64,000 bases of DNA from Epiperipatus broadwayi (Eukaryota; Onychophora; Udeonychophora; Euonychophora; Peripatidae): the NCBI GenBank assembly GCA_028023455.1, contig JAQFVV010006273.1, positions 4,569,128 through 4,633,127 of the forward strand, read 5' to 3'. Below the pieces are notes generated by a model. That model had not been told where the DNA came from. It made no database searches and was given only the letters and a program-made list of their open reading frames with translations. The position numbers and the translations under genes are program-made. Positions 50,166 to 60,290 of the stretch are shown piece after piece. Position 1 is the first letter of the stretch. The number at the start of each line of letters is the position of its first letter.

Positions 50166-53100
50166 TCATCATCATCATCATTATCAACCATTATCAATCC
50201 ACTGCAGGATGAAGGTCTCTCCAAGTTTAATCCATCTTCTCCGATCTTTAGCTTCTCTTCTCCACATCACCCCTACACATTTTCTTATTTCATCCATCCA
50301 TCTTACATGTGGTCTCCTTCTGGGTCTTTTACAATCTCTTGGAATCCAGTTTAAAATTTCAATTGTCCATCTATTATCATCTCTTCTAGCAATATGTCCA
50401 GCCCAACTCCACTTCAATCTTTTAATTTTTTCAATGAGGTCAGTAACACCTGTTTGTTCTCTTACCCATACATTGCGTTTTCGATCTCTTCTTGTTACTC
50501 CCAACATACATCTCTCCATACTTCTTTGAGTGGTCTGAAGTCTCTGTATTGATCTTCTATTAAGTGTCCAAGTCTCAGATCCATAAGTAAGAACTGGTAA
50601 AACACATTTGTTAAAAACCTTTCTTTTCAAACACATACGCATATTTCCTTTTAATATCAAGTTATTTCTACCAAAAGCACTCCAACCAAGTTTAATTCTA
50701 TGATTAATTTCCTCTATTATGTTTCCATCTGTATTAATAATCTGACCAAGGTATTTGTAACTCTTAACTTCTTCTAATTCATCATAATCAATCTTTATTT
50801 TTATATTTTGAGCAAATCGATTAAACATTACTTTAGTCTTTTTAACATTTATCTTTAGTCCTACTTTCCTACTTTCATCTGATAACTCCTGCAACATTTC
50901 CTGCAGCTCGGAAGCATTATTTGCAAAAACAACTACATCATCTGCGAAATCTAAATGACTTAAATAATCTCCATTTACTTTCACTTCTTTAGTTTCCCAT
51001 TTTAATCCACACAATACTTCTTGCAGCACTGCTGTAAAAAGTTTTGGAGATATGGAGTCACCTTGTCTTACACCTTTCTCAATGTTGACTTTCCCAGTAT
51101 CATTATGTAATCTAATTGTTGCTGTTGCATTTTTATAAATATTCTTTAAAATATGACAATATCCTGGATCTATACCTTGATGATCCAATGCTTTAATCAC
51201 TGAAGAAATGTTTATAGAATCAAATGCCTTTTCATAATCTACAAATCCAAAACATAATGACAACTCATATTCATTTGTCCTTTCTATAACTTCTCTCAAT
51301 ACTTGAATATGATCTACTGTACTAAAACCACTTTTAAATCCAGCTTGTTCTCTTGGTTGGTGAAAATCCAAGGTTCTCTGTAGACGAGTTGTAATTATCT
51401 TGGTAAAAATTTTATATAAAACTGATAAAAGGCTGATAGGTCTGTAATTTCTAATATCTTCTTTATCACCTTTTTTAAATATTAATATTATTACTGCATT
51501 CTTCCAATCATCTGGTACATCTTTATCATTTAGACATTTGGTATATAACTTTGCTAATATTTTTTCTGTTTCTTCACCTGCTTCTTTTAATATATCAATT
51601 ATAATTCCATCATTACCTGGAGCCTTTCCTTTTTTCATACATTTAATTGCATTTCTCACTTCTTCATTTAAAATTCTGGGCAATTCGGAAGATGTAATAG
51701 ATATAGGAGGTACTTGTTCTTTATTACTATATAATTCTTGATAAAAATCTTCTACCAATTTCATAATGTCATCCCTCTTTTTAGTAATAATTCCATCTTT
51801 TTTCCTTATTGCAGATATAAATTTCCTACCAATACCAAAATGTTGTTTTACATTCTTAAGACTTTTATTTTCTTCTACAGCTTTTCTTGCTAGTTCACAG
51901 TTATACTTTCTTATATCATTTTCAACTCTTTTCCGCACCATTTTACAAAATTCGAGATATTCAATTCTTTTTAATGCATCATTCTTGCATATCTTCATAT
52001 TCCTTCTTTTCTTCATAAGTTCTCTAGTCTCAGTAGAAATTTTATTAGTCAATTGCTGCTTTTTTCTACCAGCTATCTTTGTTGCAGTTTTTAAAAGTGT
52101 ATCAGTTATTTTCATATTAATTTCATTCAAATCTGAATCATGTTCAAAATCTACTAATACCTGAAACCGATTTGTAAGTTGTAATTTAAATTCATTAGAA
52201 TGTTTCTGAAGATTAGGAATATCAACTGTAAATATAGTTTTTCTTAATAATTTTTGTCTCTCTAGTTTTACATTAACATGTATCTTACCCCTTACTAATC
52301 GATGATCACTTCCTGTGTTAAATTTATTAAGAACATTACAATCTTGAAATATGTATTTCCTGTTAGTCAAAATATAATCCAATTCTGCTGTACCTTCATT
52401 TGGATGCTTCCATGTCCATTTCCTTCTAACATTTTTCTCAAAAAAAGAATTCATAATATAAAGTTTTTCCTTCTCTGCAAACTCCACAAGTCTATGTCCT
52501 CTCTCATTTCTATTACCATAACCAAAATTACCTACAACACTTTCATCTTTCATTTGTTTACCAATTCTAGCATTAAAATCTCCCATAACAATTTTTAAAT
52601 GTTGTTTACTCTGATCAAAAGCCTTTTGTACATCCATATAAAAATCTTCTACTACTTCATCACTGTGAGAACTTGTTGGGGCATAAACCTGAATTATCTG
52701 CATTTGATATCTGCTATTAAGTTGTATAACTAATCTTGCCACTCTGTCTGATACACCATCAATCTCCACAATATTGTTCTTCCACTTTTTATTTATAATG
52801 AATCCTACTCCACTTGTATTTCCAATATTTGTGCCTTTATAATAGAGCATATGTCCACTTTTTAAATCAATTGTCTCTACACCTTTTCTTCTAACTTCAC
52901 AAAGTCCAATAATATCCCATTTAATATAAGAGAGTTCTTCTTCTAATTCTTGCAATCTTCCTTCACTTGAAAGTGATCTGCAGTTGTAAGTACCTAAATA
53001 AAAAGTCATCATCAAATGGCAGCCTGGGTCTGCCTCCAGGATATTCTTAGCTCCCTCCGCCTTCGGCCACCAACCGCTGCCTTGGTTGGTGACTTTACAG

Positions 53101-53455
53101 CCTCCTGGGATTAAGGGCCATGCTTTATTTTTGTCTGTCATAATTGTATAATTGGGAAAAATCTTTATCATTTACACAAACATTCATTCTGCCTTATCAG
53201 GCACTGAGAAGAAAGACCATGGTGTTTCTTGATCTTAAACTCAGAGGTAAAAAGCCAATAAACTCACCACGCTGGCTAATGCATGTTGGTGAGCAGCCCA
53301 TCCATGTTCGTATACTATATGAATAAACATATAGTAATAACAGCTGCAACGACAAGAACGTATGGAGTGGACATTAGGAATTTGCCCTGCTCGGTTCCTT
53401 TAAGGCCTCCAAGAGAAATCAAAGGGTCTCCTTTCAGTTAATAGCAAACTGAATG
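50166..53455 (-). mobile_element. Full-length RTE-type LINE
   Basis: Non-LTR retrotransposon on the minus strand. The 3' end is a (TGA)n-type simple tail directly after a very short 3' UTR (tail 50166-50185), as is usual in the RTE group. One long ORF fills the element. A GC-richer 5' UTR runs to about 53455, where composition falls to that of the flank. Related copies here: a truncated one at 21273-21474 and an old, interrupted one at 59.58-64 kb. Target duplication not identified. Confidence 0.88.
50184..53171 (-). CDS. RTE-type endonuclease/reverse transcriptase, intact ORF
   Basis: A 995-residue polyprotein that nicks target DNA and reverse-transcribes its own RNA there. The N-terminal APE-type endonuclease spans about residues 55-295: TYNCRSL at 61, CEVR with the catalytic Glu at 92, MGDFNARIG at 196 (Asp198, Asn200), and SDHRLV at 288 with His290. 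The reverse transcriptase spans about 510-790: NYRPISLLS at 575, [10 protein letters not shown] at 609, palm motif [10 protein letters not shown] at 643 (Asp645), RQGDSISP at 702, palm motif C FADD at 742-745 (Asp744, Asp745), and [10 protein letters not shown] at 771. The C-terminal ~200 residues hold LTYGSETW and [13 protein letters not shown], typical of this group. No stop or frameshift interrupts it. The first Met (53171) is taken as start; Met11 or Met54/55 are alternatives. Confidence 0.92.
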   Translation of the reverse strand: MIKIFPNYTIMTDKNKAWPLIPGGCKVTNQGSGWWPKAEGAKNILEADPGCHLMMTFYLGTYNCRSLSSEGRLQELEEELSYIKWDIIGLCEVRRKGVETIDLKSGHMLYYKGTNIGNTSGVGFIINKKWKNNIVEIDGVSDRVARLVIQLNSRYQMQIIQVYAPTSSHSDEVVEDFYMDVQKAFDQSKQHLKIVMGDFNARIGKQMKDESVVGNFGYGNRNERGHRLVEFAEKEKLYIMNSFFEKNVRRKWTWKHPNEGTAELDYILTNRKYIFQDCNVLNKFNTGSDHRLVRGKIHVNVKLERQKLLRKTIFTVDIPNLQKHSNEFKLQLTNRFQVLVDFEHDSDLNEINMKITDTLLKTATKIAGRKKQQLTNKISTETRELMKKRRNMKICKNDALKRIEYLEFCKMVRKRVENDIRKYNCELARKAVEENKSLKNVKQHFGIGRKFISAIRKKDGIITKKRDDIMKLVEDFYQELYSNKEQVPPISITSSELPRILNEEVRNAIKCMKKGKAPGNDGIIIDILKEAGEETEKILAKLYTKCLNDKDVPDDWKNAVIILIFKKGDKEDIRNYRPISLLSVLYKIFTKIITTRLQRTLDFHQPREQAGFKSGFSTVDHIQVLREVIERTNEYELSLCFGFVDYEKAFDSINISSVIKALDHQGIDPGYCHILKNIYKNATATIRLHNDTGKVNIEKGVRQGDSISPKLFTAVLQEVLCGLKWETKEVKVNGDYLSHLDFADDVVVFANNASELQEMLQELSDESRKVGLKINVKKTKVMFNRFAQNIKIKIDYDELEEVKSYKYLGQIINTDGNIIEEINHRIKLGWSAFGRNNLILKGNMRMCLKRKVFNKCVLPVLTYGSETWTLNRRSIQRLQTTQRSMERCMLGVTRRDRKRNVWVREQTGVTDLIEKIKRLKWSWAGHIARRDDNRWTIEILNWIPRDCKRPRRRPHVRWMDEIRKCVGVMWRREAKDRRRWIKLGETFILQWIDNG

Positions 53456-54073
53456 GAAAAAAGAAGTTTACAGTTGAAAAATATACTATGTAAAAATACT
53501 TATTCGAGGGTTAAAGGAAAAAAAGTTGTCATTTCTGCAAACAAATAATGTAATTCTATTATATTTAGTGATCAATCTTTGGTGATGTTATCTAAAACGT
53601 TCACCATACAATCTGTTTCACCCTAATTATATTATTATAATTGTATATTTTCTTTTGTACATATTTCTGAGTTTTTATATGTAACCTTATAACCCACAGA
53701 GTGCTATATATGTTCCCAATAATGATCTACATTTTGTATCCGTTGTGTTATGCCTTTTACTGTAAATAAAGTTTACTTTTGAAATGAAGGAAGAAAAGTT
53801 ACTTCTTTAGAGTATATAAAAAATATTACTTCCTCGTATGATTTTATAAAAAATGATTTATAACCAAAAGATATTTTAGAACGATCAAAAAGACAGCTTC
53901 TTTTTTCAAGTTTCTTTTAAGTCTAACCTTTGGTCTAAAAAGTTTTTCCTTTTTTTAAAATCGACATTGGTTTTATAATTAGAAACATGTCATTCTAGGT
54001 TAATAATGATAAAAAAAACCTTAAAATATAAATTTATAATCAATTTGTTATATAGAAAACTTTACAAAGAATT
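53456..54073. other. AT-rich sequence
   Basis: Between the 5' end of the RTE and a MITE-like copy. No coding region or structured repeat recognised. Confidence 0.5.
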
Positions 54074-54460
54074 ATAATTAAAGAGGGTTTGAATCCAGAC
54101 TTTCAAGCTCCCCACAGTCATCTAATCTATCCAATATAATTGGCATACATATATGTGCACAAGATAAATGATCTTCATACTGAACCAGAACTCAGCAGTT
54201 GGTCTGGATCATCATCACCATATATATTTATATTCAATGTTCAATTTATATTAAGATAGCAAATCTACACACTGACTATATATATTTGTGTGGGAGATGA
54301 TATCCATACTAACTAATGAGTGGTAGTTCAGCATGAAATATGTATATTGGAGATCATTTATCTTTTTTACATGTATGTGGTCATATGTATCGGTTATATT
54401 GAATTGAATAGATAACTATGGGGAACTTGAAAGTTTGAGTTCAAATTCCCTTTAATTACA
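54074..54460. mobile_element. MITE-like inverted-repeat element, short form (copy 5)
   Basis: Complete copy with both arms: TAATTAAAGAGGGTTTGAA-type left end and its reverse-strand partner TAATTAAAGGGAATTTGAA at the right. It has the TTGGTCTGGATCATCATC core and a short AT-rich centre. Closest in layout to copy 1. Confidence 0.7.
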
Positions 54461-54614
54461 TTTAGGTTAAGTATATTTATTATACTTCTATTTTAATATT
54501 AAGAATTATGATGTGAAATTAATGATTGAAATATATTATAAGCGCTACTGTCACGTACACACGATATATTGTAACGATCCGGAGAAAGCGACTTAATGTA
54601 ATCTGCACTACGGG

Positions 54615-54628
54615 GCGCCATCTAGGCA
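54615..54628 (-). promoter_or_regulatory. CTCF-like motif in LTR-B (left LTR)
   Basis: Minus strand TGCCTAGATGGCGC matches the core of the CTCF consensus (S-Y-A-G-R-K-G-G-C-R-S) at all eleven core positions. A motif match only; binding is not shown. Confidence 0.35.
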
Positions 54629-55060
54629 TTTGAACCTAGAAAAATTTATAAAGTAGGCAGATACGTAAGTCAAAAAAAAAAAATTTTTTTTAAATATTTT
54701 GGTTCCGGTCGTTAGCCCATGTCACAAGCTCAGTGGAATAGCAGAGATTTAATAATATAGTATAAGAATATATATATAAGAGGAATAAAATTATTTTAGT
54801 ATTAGTTTACATTTTAACATTTAACATTATTTTTAACTTTGATTTTTGACTTTAATTTACATTTAATTACTATTATATTCTAATTTTACATTTTAATTAA
54901 GTTCGCACAGATAAATTTATGAAAGCTTGTTTATAATGTTGAATATAGATCGGTTACATAGATTTCACGGTCAAAAACATTTCAAAGTAAACATAAACGA
55001 TCAAAATACAAAATTATTGATTACTGACAATTGCGGAGGGAAATTTATACGTAACCCAAT

Positions 55061-55080
55061 AGTATTCACCATAAGATACT
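55061..55080 (+). repeat. Covarying hairpin A (left LTR-B)
   Basis: AGTAT / TTCACCATAAG-type loop / ATACT: a 5-base stem around a 10-base loop. Stem bases differ from hairpins B and C but pairing is kept. Confidence 0.6.
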
Positions 55081-55127
55081 TGCATTGTCACCAATAACTT
55101 AAAAGACATCCGAATAAATACATTTTA

Positions 55128-55147
55128 GATACTCACCGTAAGGTATC
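55128..55147 (+). repeat. Covarying hairpin B (left LTR-B)
   Basis: GATAC TCACCGTAAG GTATC: same layout and loop as A and C, different stem pair. Confidence 0.65.
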
Positions 55148-57059
55148 ATTATTTATCGAATGTCTATATATTTTGATCAAATATGAAAACCCAAAACATA
55201 CTTAAACGATAACCAATCCATGCAAGCGTCTATAAACAACTTAAATTTACTGCATTTTTATTTAGGGTCGAGTATGAATAGACCACATAAATTTGCTTTT
55301 GAAAATAAACATTCTATCCCTATTTAACCTTAGGCTAAAATTCGTAGTCAAACTGGCATCAATTCATACGGCAGCACAAAAGGTTAAGAGAAGAAATTGC
55401 CTCTTATGAGATAGGAATATTACATCTATCTGCAAAGAAGAATAATAAAACAAAAAACTCCATAGAAAGGAACTGCGGTATCCGACTTATAATTCCTTCC
55501 ATAGGCAAACGGAAGTGTGCAGCATATGAAGCGATTCTGCCCGTAGCGAATCAATATTACATCTACTAATCACACCAATATATCCAATCCATTGACCCAA
55601 TTTAACCACGAAACAAATAACCTAAGATTACCATCCCCTAATATAACTTTACAAATCTATACAGCCATTCATGCCCGACGTAAGTTTAACATTTATATAA
55701 TTAATTTAACGAAAAACAAAAAAAATCATGATAAAAACTTAAAGAATAAAAAATAAATAAATGGAAATGATTTTACATAAATAAGGAAAAAAAATACATC
55801 AAATAACACTATTAATAAAGAATTTAGTTTGGTCAGATAGGATTCTATTTGTAACAATTAAATACTAGGAAAGTTTAAAATTTAAAGTTCTTAGTGTTTT
55901 CAAATTAATATTGTTCGTTATATCTATCTTAGAAAGTTCTTACGGTTTTAGAAATGTTCATCTTTTACAATTGCTTGCTGTTTGAAATCCAGCATTAAAT
56001 TTCCCGATGATCCTGTGGTCCTCTGAATATAAGAAAAGTGATGTTTCATTTTTCCATTTTATAACAACTGAAGGGATTGAATGTGCATCTTTCAATCTCT
56101 TCTCCCGCACCTCCGCACTAACATCTATCTGTCACATCGTAATAATCATAACAAACCACTAACTAATAATTTCCACACTTGTCCTTTTATATTACTTTGA
56201 AAGATTGACTTAACATTACGTCATCGATGCGATGATCCTTTTCGTTGAGTCCGATTTCCCAATGGATTTATTTCATTTGCTAAAAGTTTCTATAGTTTCC
56301 CTATCTGACCGATGTTTTTACATTTAAATACCCAAGGCTGGTTTACATTTAACTAATTAACAATCATTTCCATTTCTGATTAATTAACCTGTTTTCCAAA
56401 TCAAAGATATATTTTTATCTCTAAATCTTTTTAAGTTTTTGTTTTTAAAATACCTTTTCTATTTTTAATACAGTTTTATTTTAATAATTTTTTTTATCTG
56501 TGCGATTTAATATATACGAGTTTAAGATGATATTTAATTTCAATTTTTAATTCTTAAAGAAAATTTTTAAATGCGAACTTTTTAATTTACTTTCATGTTT
56601 AATAAATAAAAAAAACAATGTAACGAACGTCTGTGCTCGTTACATATCAGTAAAGTTGCTTAAAAAAATGATCAAAAAAAAAAATTTTACTTAGGGTTAG
56701 TAATTACGGTACATGATTGACGAAGACATTTACAAAACATCCGGTTAATAATTTTACAAAAAGACTATATACAAAAAAACAAAAAAAAAATGTTGACTAA
56801 CGCTTTCCCAAGGACCATTTACGTTCACCTCCTCCCCACAAGAGTTCTATTATTTTTTTTTTATACATTTTATTTTTCCATACGGCATGACAAGCAAGTT
56901 ATTTAAATTATTTATTTAAGAAGGTTGCATTGAACTAAATACGTTTTGAAAGATAATGGATTTATACGTGTATATTTGCAGCACAATTATACATACCACC
57001 AACTTATTTATGACTGATTAAAATGCTTAAATAGGATTACACTGAAGTAAATTCCCAAC

Positions 57060-57079
57060 GGTACTCATCGTAAGGTACC
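57060..57079 (+). repeat. Covarying hairpin C (LTR-B interior)
   Basis: GGTAC TCATCGTAAG GTACC: stem A-T pair of hairpin B is a G-C pair here, while the loop is nearly unchanged. Confidence 0.65.
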
Positions 57080-57323
57080 ACATTTACCATCATAAACTTG
57101 CGTGGCTGTGCGCTCCTATACACATTAAAGCATAATTTATATTAATAACAAAATATCAATCGCAACCTTTTGACTTTCTTTTTAACGAACTACAGTTTAA
57201 AATTATTTATACTTTCTAGTTTTTAATATATGTGCTATTTCATTCTGGCAGTGCTTTTATAAGATTTAAAGTATACGACTATATGTAAACAGATAAAAAT
57301 ATTTCATTTTGATAAAATTTGCT

Positions 57324-57373
57324 CAGGGTATATGTGGTTTATTAAAGATCGGCCCCAGATTGGGAAAGCCAGT
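57324..57373 (-). other. LTR-B primer-binding region and shared leader
   Basis: On the minus strand, two bases after the LTR, TGGCTTTCCCAATC then TGGGGCC. This resembles a lysine-tRNA primer site (TGGCGCCCAACGTGGGGC) with changes. It aligns with 39822-39871 of LTR-A through TTAATAAACC and CATATACCCTG. Confidence 0.55.
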
Positions 57374-57418
57374 TGTAATGATCCGGAGAAAGCGACTTAA
57401 CATAATCTGCACTACGGG

Positions 57419-57432
57419 GCGCCATCTAGGCA
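57419..57432 (-). promoter_or_regulatory. CTCF-like motif in LTR-B (right LTR)
   Basis: Same motif as at 54615-54628, in the second LTR and the same orientation, 2.8 kb away. Confidence 0.35.
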
Positions 57433-57867
57433 TTTGAACCTAGAAAAATTTATAAAGTAGGCAGATACGTAAGTCAAAAAAAAAATAATTTTTTTTTTAA
57501 ATATTTTGGTTCCGGTCGTTAGCCCATGTCACAAGCTCAGTGGAATAGCAGAGATTTAATAATATAGTATAAGAATATATATATAAGAGGAATAAAATTA
57601 TTTTAGTATTAGTTTACATTTTAACATTTAACATTATTTTTAACTTTGATTTTTGACTTTAATTTACATTTAATTACTATTATATTCTAATTTTACATTT
57701 TAATTAAGTTCGCACAGATAAATTTATGAAAGCTTGTTTATAATGTTGAATATAGATCGGTTACATAGATTTCACGGTCAAAAACATTTCAAAGTAAACA
57801 TAAACGATCAAAATACAAAATTATTGATTACTGACAATTGCGGAGGGAAATTTATACGTAACCCAAT

Positions 57868-57887
57868 AGTATTCACCATAAGATACT
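57868..57887 (+). repeat. Hairpin A, right LTR-B copy
   Basis: Identical to the hairpin at 55061-55080. Confidence 0.6.
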
Positions 57888-57934
57888 TGCATTGTCACCA
57901 ATAACTTAAAAGACATCCGAATAAATACATTTTA

Positions 57935-57954
57935 GATACTCACCGTAAGGTATC
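57935..57954 (+). repeat. Hairpin B, right LTR-B copy
   Basis: Identical to the hairpin at 55128-55147. Confidence 0.65.
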
Positions 57955-59579
57955 ATTATTTATCGAATGTCTATATATTTTGATCAAATATGAAAACCCA
58001 AAACATACTTAACCGATAACCAATCCATGCAAGCGTCTATAAACAACTTAAATTTACTGCATTTTTATTTAGGGTCGAGTATGAATAGACCACATAAATT
58101 TGCTTTTGAAAATAAACATTCTATCCCTATTTAACCTTAGGCTAAAATTCGTAGTCAAACTGGCATCAATTCATCTGATATATCGATGTATTCAATGTAA
58201 TAAAATATGGCAGCACAAAAGGTTAAGAGAAGAAATTGCCTCTTATGAGATAGGAATATTACATCTATCTGCAAAGAAGAGCAATAAAACAAAAAACTCC
58301 ATAGAAAGGAACTGCGGTATCCGACTTATAATTCCTTCCATAGGCAAACGGAAGTGTGCGGCGTATGAAGCAATTCTGCCTGTAGCGAATCAATATTACA
58401 TCTACTAATCACACCAATATATCCAATCCATTGACCCAATTTAACCACGAAACAAATAACCTAAGATTACCATCCCCTAATATAACTTTATAAATCTATA
58501 CAGCCATTCACGCCCGACTTAAGTTTAACCTTTATATAATTAATTTAACGAAAAACAAAAAAAATCATGATAAAAACTTAAAGAATAAAAAATAAATAAA
58601 TGGAAATGATTTTACATAAATAAGGAAAAAAAATACATCAAATAACACTATTAATAAAGAATTTAGTTTGGTCAGATAGGATTCTATTTGTAACAATTAA
58701 ATACTAGGAAAGTTTAAAATTTAAAGTTCTTAGTGTTTTCAAATTAATATTGTTCGTTATATCTATCTTAGAAAGTTCTTACGGTTTTAGAAATGTTCAT
58801 CTTTTACAATTGCTTGCCGTTTGAAATCCAGCGTTAAATTTCCCGATGATCCTGTGGTCCTCTGAATATAAGAAAAGCGATGTTTCATTTTTCCATTTTA
58901 TAACAACTGAAGGGATTGAACGTGCGTCCTTCAATCTCTTCTCCCGCACCTCCGCACTAACATCTATCTGTCACATCGTAATAATCATAACAAACCACTA
59001 ACTAATAATTTCCACACTTGTCCTTTTATATTACTTTGAAAGATTGACTTAACATTACGTCATCGATGCGATGATCCTTTTCGTTGAGGTTCGATTTCCC
59101 AATGGATTTATTTCATTTGCTAAAAGTTTCTATAGTTTCCCTATCTGACCGATGTTTTTACATTTAAATGCCCAAGGCTGGTTTACATTTAACTAATTAA
59201 CAATCATTTCCATTTCTGATTAATTAACCTGTTTTCCAAATCAAAGATATATTTTTATCTCTAAATCTTTTTAAGTTTTTGTTTTTAAAATACCTTTTCT
59301 ATTTTTAATACAGTTTTATTTTAATAATTTTTTTTATCTGTGCGATTTAATATATACGAGTTTAAGATGATATTTAATTTCAATTTTTAATTCTTAAAGA
59401 AAATTTTTAAATGCGAACTTTTTAATTTACTTTCATGTTTAATAAATAAAAAAAACAATGTAACGAACGTCTGTGCTCGTTACAATATATATATATGGGA
59501 TTGTCTTATAACAATTAAAAAAGGTAATAATTAGCAATTGGAATATTTATATATTAATAAATAAATAAATATTTGTCTT

Positions 59580-60165
59580 CATCATTCATCATTTTAAACT
59601 ATTATTGATTTACTGCAGGATGAACGTTTTTCCAAGTTTAATCTAATTTCTTTCCTCTTGGCTGCTTTTCTTTATAATATTCCAGCAAATTTCCTTACTA
59701 CATCCTGCCATCTCACATGTGATCTCTTCCTACATTTTTTGCAATCTCTAGAGATCTAATTAAAAATTTCAACTGTTCATCTATTAACATTTGTTCCAGC
59801 AATACATCCAGCCCTGCTCATTTTAAGTTTTTGGATTCTTTTGATGATGTTAGTAATACCAGTTTGTTTTCTCAATCATATATTTCATTTTCAATCTTTT
59901 CTCTTGACATTTATTTCTACATACTTTATTGAGTGATCTGAAATCTTTGTATTTTTTTCTGTTAAGTATCCAAATCTCAGATCCATATGTATGAAGAATT
60001 GATAAAACTCATCTTTGAAAAACTTTTCTTTTCAAATTTGTGTCATGTTATTTCTATCAAAAGTAATCCGTTTGACTATTTTCAAAATCTAATTGATTTA
60101 AATAATTTTCATGTAATATTATTCCTTTAACTTCCTGCTTTAGTACAAAAAATATTTTCATTAAA
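59580..60165 (-). mobile_element. Old RTE copy, segment 1 (3' part)
   Basis: Diverged match to 50170-51010 of the intact RTE: CTGCAGGATGAACGTTTTTC, then CAATCTCTAGAGATCTAAT, then TCCAAATCTCAGATCCATA. An internal deletion removes about 250 bases (near 60065-60080). Many substitutions and stops make it an old, dead copy. Confidence 0.75.
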
Positions 60166-60290
60166 AGCTCAAATTAATAAAATCCATTATGCTGAACTTT
60201 CCTAGAGATTATAATATTAAAAAAATAATATAAGACAGCTATATAAATATATTAATAATTACACATAAAAGCCATTAATGCTAATGTGAA

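Larger units (their letters stand above)
54570..56644 (-). repeat. LTR-B, 3' LTR (element orientation)
   Basis: 2075 bases. It lacks about 32 bases present in the other LTR after the GGCATCAATTCAT word (55361-55373). About 20 substitutions separate the pair by eye (about 1 percent). Confidence 0.9.
56645..57373 (-). other. LTR-B interior, no coding
   Basis: 729 bases with A- and T-runs. No open frame of note on either strand. It contains hairpin C (57060-57079) and, at its right end, the leader shared with LTR-A. Confidence 0.7.
54570..59484 (-). mobile_element. LTR-B: non-autonomous LTR element with oversized LTRs
   Basis: Two direct repeats of about 2.1 kb flank only 729 bases. The repeat ends are TGTAACGA and TCGTTACA, perfect inverted 8-mers. 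Both outer flanks are AT dinucleotide runs, so an ATAT-type target duplication is compatible but not delimitable. Minus orientation is inferred from the primer-site-like sequence next to the right LTR, which aligns with that of LTR-A. The opposite end has no convincing polypurine tract. No gag or pol is present, so the element is probably mobilised in trans. Confidence 0.85.
57374..59484 (-). repeat. LTR-B, 5' LTR (element orientation)
   Basis: 2111 bases, partner of 54570-56644. It holds ~32 extra bases near 58175-58206 relative to the other LTR, which open a 102-codon frame (58100-58408) with no recognisable content. Confidence 0.9.

Noticed and set aside
51538-52598. Plus-strand open frames opposite the RTE ORF
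   Set aside because: They are antisense shadows of the 995-codon reverse transcriptase ORF.
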